Assembly (NCBI GenBank): GCA_037176725.1
Contig: JAZBRS010000026.1
Span: 56,274,501-56,338,500 of the forward strand
DNA: 64,000 nucleotides
Reading direction: 5' to 3'
Origin: Posidonia oceanica
Lineage: Eukaryota > Streptophyta > Magnoliopsida > Alismatales > Posidoniaceae
Shown here: positions 54,741-64,000 of the stretch, one piece after another
How the letters are laid out: every line of letters starts with the position of its first letter
How positions within the stretch are numbered: the stretch's first letter is position 1
Position numbers and translations under genes: made by a program
Notes under the pieces: model-generated
The model's database searches: none
What the model was told of the DNA's origin: nothing
The model's input: only the letters and a program-made list of their open reading frames with translations

Positions 54741-55204
54741 ATAGCTGAAGCGCCCCTAGTACCGAAAGTAAAGGAAAATGCAAAGAAAACTAATGCGTTT
54801 GCCAAGCGAGCAGTTGGGGGTGCCAACCCAGAGCAATCTGGGCAAGTGCGATTACGGCGATGCATGGATCGGCAGAGGTTCTTGCGCGTATGTTGACTGT
54901 AGGGGGCTTTGCTGCAACTCTCTTGCTGAGGCTGCGGATTGCATGGTGCTTGCGAGAGAAGCTGTTCTAGATTTCTTGCAGGGCTGCTTCAGGTTGTCTG
55001 CATGGGCTAATGCTCTGAAGTGCTTGATGCAGGTCCTGCAATATCCTGACAGGAACAGATATGCAATAGGCAAGGCATGCAACACAGACAAATGGCGTGA
55101 AACGTCTTTGTGTTGAGTGAATCTCTGGTTACACGCCTCTGACAGGCCAAAAAGATACAGCATGATTCAAGAAAAGCTATACAAGCAAATAACTGCATAG
55201 ACGT

Positions 55205-56407
55205 TTAGTTGTGCCAAGCCTTCTTTGCTGGGCGGGAGTCAGAAAACTGGGGGGCGCCTGGAGGAATCTCGCTGAGGGGCCAGAGTCCCTGCACCTCGGT
55301 GACGTACTCAGAAGTACATCCCGAGCCCTTCACAGCTGCAATATCCGTAGACTTCACCCCATGCTGCATCAGGTCTGCTAGCACAGTTGTAGATGCTGTT
55401 GTGCTGAAGGGGTAAGGCTGCATGAGTCTGGGCGCGGTGCTATCAATGAAGGCGCCCTACCGGTAGCCAAACTGCCGCATAACCCGGATAGGGTGGTACT
55501 CCACACCCCCGGTGAATCCTGGCAGTACTACGAGCCGTGTATCGTGGGCATCAAAGAAGACAGTAAAGGGCTCTACTGTAGATGGGATGATTCACCAAGT
55601 TATTGCATCATCTGTCAGCTCAGATAGCTTCTGATACTCTTCTAGCACGCTTTTAATAGTTCTTGCATGGCCGCTGCATCAGTAGGTTTCAATAGCATGC
55701 CTCTGGGGGCATAGGAGGTCCATCTCCAGCTGTGCAGCTAGTCAGATCTGCACAAGCACTCTGCAGCTGTGGAACTGGTGGCAGCGGTGCACAACGCGGT
55801 CCAGCCCGCGGTAAGTTTCTACGAGGACGACTGGTGCCAGGTCAATGTGCCGGGTTACCACTGCAAGTGCAATCTCAGCAATTTCGATTGCAACCGTCAT
55901 CCTGCCATGTGTGAAGATCAACTCGCCTAGGAAGCGGGTGACGAATCCCTGGAGCCACAGCCTGTCTCCATGTTCAGCGCACTTTTCCATAACAGCATCA
56001 AAGTATTCTAGGTGAAGCAGGGGCGTGGGCCCGCTAGTGTAGATTAGCCATTGCTGGACGCCTTTAACAGAGAGCCCAGTCAGCTGGCTCAGGACCGTAG
56101 TATATCCCTCACACCTCATGAAGATTGGGGGTCCCATAATTGCAGAGAAGCCGCAGATCCGACGCACTTCCTCAAGCGTTGGAGTCAGCTCCGTGCTGCC
56201 AAAGCGGAAGACATGGTGCGCTGGCTTCCAGAATCTTGTTGCAGCGTAGAGGAGATGCCGGCTCACTTCAACATCTACTGCCTTTAGAAGCTTGGAAGGG
56301 ATACCCCAAGTGCGCAGCCTCTCGCGATCAGCTTCAGTGAGTTTGCCAACCCACTCTTGCAAGGCATCTGAGCAGTGCATGGGAGTGACCAGAGTCGGGT
56401 AACCCAT
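55205..56407 (-). pseudogene. Third ORF of B2: DUF7745-like, broken
   Basis: ATG at 56405-56407 (MGYPTLVTP). Open for 221 codons with PAHHVFRFG, ELTPTLEEVRRICGFS, FLGELIFTHGRMTVAIEIAE and DLAPVVLVETYRGLDR, then stops at 55742 (TGG to TGA), near 55680, near 55590 (CGA to TGA) and at 55457-55459 (CAG to TAG). The C-terminal piece 55423-55205 is in the same frame. It shares the end FPDSRxxKxA with the intact copy in A. Confidence 0.75.
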
Positions 56408-57927
56408 TGCAGGAGTGTAAGTGCAGGCTGCTGGCGCAGAAACCTTAGGTACTTGTAACCAGAGTTGCAGTTTATCATATCAGGTATAAGCATACAACAC
56501 TTGGCTGGTATAGATGCAGCATTCAAGGCTAGCAGTTTTAGCATGTTTAGCAGATAGCATTCAAAGTGCAGATATGAAACACATTCAGACTAAGGGCAGT
56601 TCCGCTGGCACGAGTGGTTGGTCGAAGCTCTGGACCAGTGCAGCTTGAAGGAGATCGGCGCATGCTTGATAGGAGTACTGTCTCAACACCGGGCCAAGTT
56701 TTGCAGAGCGGGAAGATAGGAGGAAAAGGAAGGACTTGTGCTATGCATGCCTGCATGGTTTATGCTTGGTATGCAGAGAGATGTGTATGGTTTACAATAG
56801 ATGCTATGGATGTATGCATGATTTTTGCTTACATGCTGTGGCCCTCAGCATAAGGAGTGCTTAGTGCCTGCTGTAGAGGAAGAGAGGGGTCCCTAACTCA
56901 ATGGACTCTACTCAAGCTCTTAACTTGCTAGTGGTGCTCAGGAAAAGGTTATTTGCAGTGCAGGGGTGGTGGATGGTGAGGACAGGCTCCAGACCAAACT
57001 CCCAAGGACTTACACCTACTCTTTTGCATCGTTTTGGCTCCCTCATAGGCATGTAGGTTTCCTCTATCCCTAACTTGGAGGCAGTAGGCACCTGGTTGAA
57101 GCTGGGGAGCTGCTTGCTAGGCCTTGCTAGGTCTAAAGGCTTTGCAGGGTTTGTGGATTTCCCAGGCGCAAGCTTTGCTCATCTCTAAGACAAGTAAGGG
57201 ATGGGATTGCACTGCTTGCTTTTTTCCTTCTTTCTGGAGCTAACCTTTGTTTTTGCTCCTCCTTTTTTTTTTTGCTTCTTTCTCTTTTTTTTTTGCTTTC
57301 TTTTTTGCTTTGTTTTTTCTCTCTTCTTTTTTTTTTGCAAGCTTCTGCTATCCCAGGCTTAGAGGTAATGGGCGCTAGGGTTTTGAAGTGGGCTTGGGGC
57401 TCCTAGGTGCTAAGTGATGGACCATCCCCGAAGCAATTCGGAGGGACAGGGTTATGCTACATGCCTCTATCTCTAGGGCCTGCTTCTGCCTTCGCCTTCT
57501 GTTTGCTTTTTCTTTTTATGCCCATGCTTAGACATATTCTTTTATGGCTCACATTTGCTCACACCCTAGCATTTTATCTCCCTCGGGAGGTGCAAGTCCT
57601 AAGGGGTTTGGCTATTTCGCCTGTTCTCACAGGAAAGGTGGCTCCCTCATTAGCTAAGACGCCTAAGTAGTGTCAGGTGAGGCAAGGTAGACTCCTTCCA
57701 GAGTAGGCAGTATGTCCGATTTCATCATCGGGCCAAATGCAATGCATGATTTTTGCAGGAATTTTTTTATTTTTGCTTGGAATATGCTGAAAGAGATAGA
57801 AATGCAAGGATATATGCAAAGAGTGCGGGAATGCAGGGGACAAGATAGGAATGTAGGAGGGATGTACAAGGAGGAGAGAATGCAAAGGGTAGGATGGAAG
57901 AGAACGCTCTGCAAGGCAGGGGCTAGG
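56408..57927 (-). other. Untranslated spacer between integrase and third ORF (B2)
   Basis: No gene recognised. Collinear with 38706-40212 of B1, including the polypurine tract. Confidence 0.7.
57219..57338 (-). promoter_or_regulatory. Internal polypurine tract (B2)
   Basis: About 120 bp almost all A/G on the sense strand, with several runs of 8-11 A. Confidence 0.55.
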
Positions 57928-58925
57928 CTATTGATAGTACTTCTTGAGGTAGCATGCGTTAACCGGCTCTTACTGCCCAGTCTGATCCATGTCCTCAAGA
58001 ATTGCTACGCTGCCTGAGAATGCCTGCTTGACCACAAAGGGGCCACGCCAGTTGGGTCGGAATTTGCCTCAACCGTCTGGCAGGTGGATGCCTCGCAGGA
58101 CAAGGTCTCCTAGCTGAAAGCTCCTCGGCCGCACCTTCTTTAGGTATGCTCTTGCCATCTGTTTCTGGTAGCAGCGAGCGTTATGCATTGCTTGCAAACG
58201 GCGCTCATCAATCAGGTTGAGCTGGGCGCAGCGGTCCTCGACCCATTCTGCTTCTTCCAGCTCTGCTTCTCATAGGATTCGCAGCGAAGGGATCTCCACT
58301 TCGACAGGCAGCACTACCTCCATGCCATATGCTAGCGAATAAGGGGTTGCTCCTGTAGAGGTCCGCACTGATGTTCTGTATGCCCAGAGCGCGTACGGGA
58401 GCTTATCATGCCAGTCTCTATGGGTTTCTGCCATCTTCTTCATTATCTTCACGATGTTTCTGTTGGCAGACACCATGGCTCCATTCATCTGCGGTCGATA
58501 CGGTGAGGATCTATGATGCTTGATCTGGTGCTTCTGTAGGTATTTCTCGATCCTCTTTGCAATAAAGTTGGAGCCATTGTCAGAGATGATAGCATGCGGG
58601 ACCCCACACCGGGTGACAATGTTATTCCTGATAAACTTCTCTGTCACTGCAGCTATTACTGCCTTATAGGAGGCTGCCTCCACCCACTTAGTGAAATAAT
58701 CTATTGCTACCAAGATGAAGCGATGACCATTCGATGCAGCAGGGTGTATGGCACCAATGACGTCCATCCCCCAGGTGGAGAAGGGCCATGGCGAGGACAT
58801 GCTGTGCAATTCCTGCGAGGGTGCATGCATAAGATTACCATGGATCTGGCAGTTGTGGCATCTACGCACAAACTGGCAGCAGTTTGCCTCCATGGTTGAC
58901 CAGAAATAGCCTTGCAACATTATCT
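57928..58925 (-). pseudogene. Integrase of B2, nearly intact
   Basis: VRRCHNCQIHGN, WGMDVIGAIHP (Trp intact here), SDNGSNF and QMNGAMVSANRN. The residue two after Ala-Met is Val where other copies have the catalytic Glu (AVES), so the DDE triad is incomplete. TGA at 58270-58272 (from CGA) separates the C-terminal part, which itself has further stops. The terminal stop is at 57928-57930. Confidence 0.9.
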
Positions 58926-59700
58926 TCTTGGCCAGCAGCACTCCATTCATATGCGGACCACAAGTCCCCGCATGAACTTGGAGCATAAGAGTGTCGGCCT
59001 CTAACTTGCTCAAGCAGCGCAGGAGCATCTGACTGTATGATCTTCTGTATAACTGCCCTACCCTTAACACATACTTCGACTCCAGACGCGCCAAAGTTCT
59101 TCTATCTACTGCTGAGGTGCCAGGCACGTAACTTCCAGACTCTAGGAAAGCTTTGATATCATAATACCAAGGCTGCTCTTCTGCTGAATCTGCCTCCTCT
59201 ATGCTCATGCAGTGCGCAGGTTGCTCCATGCATGTAACGGATACATCCACTGCTCGGTCTTCAGGTATATTGAGCCAGGACGCCAAGGTTGCCAATGCAT
59301 CTGCATATGCGTTCCTTGCTCTGTTCATATACGAGAAGCGGATGCTTGCAAACTGTTCTATCAGCTTCAGCAGGTGTTCATGATATGGCACTAACTTTGG
59401 ATCCTTTGTTCTCTAGTCGCCATTCACTTGGGAGATCACCAGCATGGCATCGCCGTGCACATGCAGCTTCTACACCTCATGCTCGAGCGCGACCTTCAAT
59501 CCTAGAATGCATGCTTCATATTCTGCTTCGTTATTAGTGCACTCGAAGGTTAGCTTCCTTGCAAAGGGGATCATCTGCCCCTGCAGCGTAGTCAACACCG
59601 CGCCTATGCCCCGACCCTTCTTGTTGACAGCGCCATAAAAATAGAGCTGCCATTGCTCTATGTCTTTAGGGTCCTCCTCAGCGTCTTCCCTTGCAAACAG
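58926..59700 (-). pseudogene. Archaeal-type RNase H and linker (B2)
   Basis: The first catalytic position reads WQLYFYG, with Tyr in place of the Asp of FDG, so the active site is damaged. NNEAEYEACILGL and RNAYADALA are intact. TAG at 59470-59472 from CAG splits the domain. Downstream SMLLRCLSKLEADTL-type sequence runs into integrase without a break. Confidence 0.87.
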
Positions 59701-61010
59701 GATGTCCTCATCTGGGAATTGCATCTGGAGAGGTTGGTATTCAGGCAAAGGGAAGTCTGCAAGGTGATCTGCCATGGCTTGGCCCTTCATGGCTCGCTGC
59801 ATGACAAAGCTGAAGTCGTATTGAGACAGCAACACCTGCCACTTAACGCATCTGCCTACCATTGCTGGCTTCTGGAAGAGGAACTTGATGGGGTCATGTC
59901 GGCATAGGAGCCGAATTGGATACGCCATCATATAGTGCCTCAGCTTTTGTGCAGCCCAGAAGAGGGATAACTAGGTCTTCTCCATTGTGCTATACCTGGC
60001 TTCGCAATCGTTGAATTTCTTGCTCAGGTAATAAATTGCATGCTCCTTTCTACCAGATTCATCATGCTGGCCCAAGATGGCACCCATGGAATGCTGGGTG
60101 GTAGAGAGGTAGAGAAGCAGAGGTCTCCCTAGCGTAGGCGGGACCAACACAGGAGGCTTGGTCAGAAGCTGCTTAATCTTGTCAAAGGCAGCTTGGCACT
60201 CCTCGCTCCAGTTAATCTGTGCATTCTTCTTCAGGAGCTTGAAGATTGGTTTGCATATAGGCATGAGCTCCGCAATGAACCGACTGATATACTGTAGACG
60301 TCCGAGCAGGCCTCGAATTTCTTTCTCTGTCTTGGGGGGTGGCATATCCACGATGGCTTTTGCTTTCATCGGGTCCACTTCAATCCCCCTCTAGCTAACA
60401 ATGTAGCCCAGGAGCTTGCCAGAAGATACCCCAAATACACATTTGCTGGGGTTAAGGCACAACTTGTACTTTCTTAGGCGGTCAAAGAGCTTCCTTAAGC
60501 AGGCAAGATGATCCTCAGGCTCTTTGGTCTTGGCAATCATATCGTCCACGTATACCTCAACTTCTTGATGCATGAGGTCATGGAAAAGTGCAGTCATGGC
60601 TCTCTGATAGGTTGTGCTAGCATTCTTCAGCCCAAATGGCATAACTTGCTATTAGAAGACACCCCAAGGGGTGATGAATGATGTTTTCTCCATGTCCTCT
60701 TTTGCCATTCTAATCTGATTATAGCCGGAGAAGCCGTCCATAAAAGAGAGCATCTTGTGGCCTATAGTGTTATCGACCAAGATGTCAATTTACGGTAGGG
60801 GAAAATCATCCTTGGGACTTGCCTTGTTCAGGTTCCGATAATCGATGCACATGCGGACTCGTCCATCTTTCTTGGGCACTGGGACGACATTTGCAAGCCA
60901 CTCAGGGTAAAGGACGACCTTGAGGAAGTTAACATCGTGCTGCTTCGTGATCTCTTCTTTGATCATAAGTAGCCACTACGGTCGCCATCGCCTTAGCTTT
61001 TGCTTTACCG
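59701..61010 (-). pseudogene. Reverse transcriptase and gypsy RNase H (B2)
   Basis: Same motifs as B0 (MPFGLKNASTTYQRAM, VEVYVDDMIAKTKEP) with the gypsy RNase H LLLYLSTTQHSMGAIL, again lacking the first Asp. Two consecutive stops precede MPFGLKN, and a stop lies in LGYIVS*RGIEVDP near 60391; all are shared with B0. YVDD is intact. Confidence 0.92.
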
Positions 61011-63247
61011 GCCTTGCATCTGGGTCTAAGGGCAGCTTGTGCACAACTATCTCAATGTCGAGGCCAACCATATCCTCGTAGCTCTAGCTGAAGACATCCG
61101 CATACTCCTTCAAGAATGCGATGATTTCTGCTCTAGCCTAGGGCGACAGAAGGGCGCTGATACGGACCTCTTTGACTTCTTCTGCTATGCCATTGCTGAC
61201 AACCTCTGTCTCCTCTTCGACATGGAGGTTGGGGCCTTCTGGATCATCGTCGTGGGGCTGGAACTCAGGCGATGGTTCATCATTCTCAACTTCGCCTGCA
61301 TCGTCCTCCTCTCCATATGCAATAAGCTCTGAGAGGATCTCCTTCTCAAAGGTGGGGTCTGAGATATCGAAGGAATGCAAGTGTTCCGCTGCTTGGCCCT
61401 GGTGACGCTTCAGGATGGTCACGCTTACCCAAGTGTTTTTATACCCTCGGCTCGCGACCTCTATCCTGGCAAGCTCCTCAGTTGGCTCTGCCTGCTCTGA
61501 CTCTACTGATTCTGTTAATTCTGCTGCTGCTGACTGTACTGGGGCTAACTGGGCTATTGCCTGCTGTGTGGGGGCCGCAAATGCTATTGCTTGCTACTGT
61601 GCTGCTGGTGCCTGGTGCGCTACTGCCTGTGCATGTTGTGCCGCTACCAATACATGTTGTACTGCCGCTACTTGTGCTTATTGCTCTACTGCCACTGGTG
61701 ATGTTGCTCTACTACTACTGCATGTCGCTCTACTAATGTAGGTGCATGTTGCTCTACTACTACTGCATGTTGCTCTACATCTACTGCATGTTGCTCTACT
61801 GCATGGGACTCTACTGCATGGGACTCTGCATGGGACCCTGCATGGTGCTCTGCATGGGACTCTGCATGGGGCTCTGCATGGGACTCTGCATGGGGCTCTG
61901 CATAGTGCTCTGCATGGGACTCTGCATGGGGCTCTGCATGGGACTCTGCATGTTGTACCACTACTACTTGCTGTGCTACTGGTATCTGCTGTGCGGTTGC
62001 TTCTTCTGCAAGCTCTGGTGTGTTTGCCAAGGAAATATCAGGCCGGCAACTGATCAGGGTACTGTCGCCTGCTGCATTGTCTGAATGTGGCATGCGCTGC
62101 ACAAACCATCGAGACCCACCCCCTGGTTGCAGGGTGATCAGCTCATCTGGTCTGACGGGTGCCTCCAGCACTAGATCTTCCTCTAAGACCATGATAGAGG
62201 GATCTGTGGCCACGGCCTTCCCCTTCTTCTGTGCAGTCTCATGCTCTACCACGTCCTATGCCAACGATGCGAGCTGCTCCTAGAATAACTGCTCCAAGTC
62301 TCCCATAGAGAAATCATTCTCAGCATCGGTAGCCACTCTCGCCTCTTCATCCGAGGGTGAGTCGACGTAATAAGCGACAGTCGGACTTGCGGCCGGCCCT
62401 GGCTTGACTGCTGGGCTTTCTGCTGCTTGGGGCATCTACTTTGCTGCTGCTGGGTATGCTACCAGGATCACTGCTGCTGTTGGCGGGGAGGCACAACTGC
62501 TCTTCTGAGGGGCCAATGGCTGGGCCACCATGCTTGGGGATGAAACGTCGGTGCCCGTGGGTGACAGTGGTGGTCTCCCAGTAGCAGCGGCGAGAATCTT
62601 CCGCATAGCAAGATCTGCTGAGGCTGACAGTGGTGTGCCTGACTGAGCCACTGGCTTGCTTGTGGCGTTGTCAATGATGCTGGTTGAGTCACGCTGTCAC
62701 CTGATCCGACTGACTATGCTGCCTGAGAAAGTGATTTCCATGTTGGTGTGGCTGCGGCCACAGGCTGACTGCTGGATAACGCCGGCGGGCGTGCTTTTGA
62801 CTCTGGTGCTGCAGCTGCGACTATCGGCAACTTTGGTGATGCTGTAGGAAGAGGGGAAACTGTCAGCCCTGTCCCAGGGTTTGCCAAATCTGTTGCTTCA
62901 TCAGTAAGTGCCAAGCAAACTGACCGCGACGCAGTCGTGCTGAGCTGATCCTTGTTGCTGGTTGGGGCTGCCTCAACTATACCAGACTCCTCCTCATCTG
63001 AGTAGTAGTCCTCGATGCAGACCCATTCTTCTTCTAGCAGTTGGGAACTTGGGCATGACGCCTGCAGCGTTGAGGCCTCACTGCTGCTTGATTCTAGGAT
63101 ACCTGCACTGCTGAAGTTAGTGAGGTCCTGCGGGATAGCCAATCTCTGATCCTTGGGCAGCATGCATCTGTCTTTGCTGGACTGTAGATCATATCCAAGG
63201 CCTTCAGACTCTCTTCGCTCTGCTGCTCTGATTTGCTCAGCGATTCC
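61011..63247 (-). pseudogene. Protease-RT linker with His/Ala/Glu repeats (B2)
   Basis: Collinear with 811-3035. It includes the acidic linker (61138-61422), the 12-bp repeat array at about 61796-61957 with one unit more than B0, and the EEEWVCIEDYYSDEE patch near 63010. Confidence 0.75.
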
Positions 63248-64000
63248 CTAGCCATATCGCCCGAGCGGCGCTCCCTTGACATAGCCCCATCTGTGACAGA
63301 CGTTTTCGACCATCCGAAAGGGGTTGCTGTGAACGACCAAGGAGTTGACACATTCAAGATCAGGTACAAAGCTAACCAGCTCACACCGATTAACTCGATA
63401 CAAAGCGGCTGAAAGTTCAGGGTCAAAAGGGATAGTATGCGAACAGATGGGCACAACCGCCTCGATCCGCTCTTTCTCGAAGTTTTCCGCCATTACAACA
63501 ATAACATCGTCGCCGTGGCGGAACTTGATCATGTGGTGGAGGGTCGAGGGGATGACCTGATGCTTGTGGAGCCAAGGGCGCCCAAGCAGGAAATTAAAGT
63601 TAGGCTCCAAGTCAACAATGTAGAACTCCACATCGAACGTGACCGGGCCAATGATCAAAGGAATAATCAGAATCCCCATAGCGTCATGATGCGTATTATC
63701 AAAAGCTGTCATTCCCTTTATCGCCGGGGTGATATCCTCGGCTTTGAATCCGAGCCTGGTTGTAGTACGCAACTAATAGACATTAAGGCCTGACCCGTTA
63801 TCAACCAGCGATAGGGGAATGCAGAAGTTTTTGTATTGCACCGTGACAAACAAGGGTTGGTTATAATTAATCCCGACCGGAGGCAGCTCATCGCTCGTGA
63901 AAGAGATGATCTGCGGCTCCGCAATAACGCCAACCATGCTCTCCAGGGCTGCGGGTTCTATGGCTTGGGACACACGAGCAGCTTGGAACACTCGAAGAAA
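63248..64000 (-). pseudogene. Protease and C-terminal Gag (B2), cut by window edge
   Basis: NFLLGRPWLHKH near 63580, LVDNGSGLNVY then TAG at 63773-63775, and upstream the gag C-terminal sequence (FQAARVSQAIEPAALESMVGV). Unlike B0, it continues as normal gag beyond 63920, which shows that this is the unbroken copy. Confidence 0.9.

Larger units (their letters stand above)
49231..64000 (-). mobile_element. Element B2: family-B Tat retrotransposon, continues past right edge
   Basis: 3' LTR 49231-52565, polypurine tract, hairpin array, broken third ORF, spacer, integrase, RNase H, RT, linker, protease and the C-terminal end of gag, all on the minus strand. It is inserted in the gag of B1. Its 5' LTR is outside the window. 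The part 60201-63920 is duplicated at 1-3708. Confidence 0.88.

Overview
The window looks like heterochromatic repeat DNA from a flowering plant. No host gene, rRNA or tRNA gene was recognised. Almost every base belongs to LTR retrotransposons of the Ty3/gypsy Tat type. The evidence is the order gag, protease, reverse transcriptase with a decayed gypsy RNase H, a second 'archaeal-type' RNase H, integrase, an extra ORF, then the 3' LTR; a tRNA-Arg-type primer site (TGGCGACTC...); and unusually long LTRs (3.3-5.9 kb). All Tat elements read on the minus strand, so coordinates run backwards along each element.

Layout, left to right. 1-3708: pol/protease fragment B0, about 99% identical by eye to 60201-63920 including the same premature stops. 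3708/3709: an abrupt junction. 3709-25763: element A (family A), with 3' repeats, an intact 400-aa DUF7745-like third ORF, integrase, gag-pro with the reverse-transcriptase region deleted, a same-family solo LTR (11775-17677, TSD GCAGG) inserted in gag, a leader, a primer binding site, and a 5.8-kb 5' LTR (19936-25763). 25764-30359: element D (integrase, RNase H, RT, linker), cut by element A on one side and by B1 on the other. 30360-49230: element B1 (family B), with a 3.46-kb 3' LTR, polypurine tract, a 2.7-kb hairpin array, a broken DUF7745-like ORF, integrase, RNase H, a plus-strand solo LTR of another family (42209-43769), RT, protease and gag. 49231-64000: element B2 (family B), inserted in B1's gag and running off the right edge.

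The arrangement is a nest: A inserted into D, B1 into D, B2 into B1, with two solo LTRs scattered inside. The matching window ends and the single broken junction at 3708/3709 fit a tandem duplication of a unit of about 60.2 kb (3709-63920), although a haplotype-duplication assembly artefact is a real alternative.

The most unusual content is structural. Family B carries an array of many short hairpins in its 3' untranslated region, and its LTRs carry twin hairpins spaced about 230-240 bp apart; in both, several stems differ by paired compensatory changes. A long internal polypurine tract lies between integrase and the third ORF in every element. A roughly 350-400-bp LTR block near the 3' end is shared by families whose LTRs are otherwise dissimilar. 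Most premature stops are CAG-to-TAG, TGG-to-TAG or CGA-to-TGA, the expected mark of deamination of methylated CHG and CG sites. All identities, stem counts and spacings here are from reading by eye.
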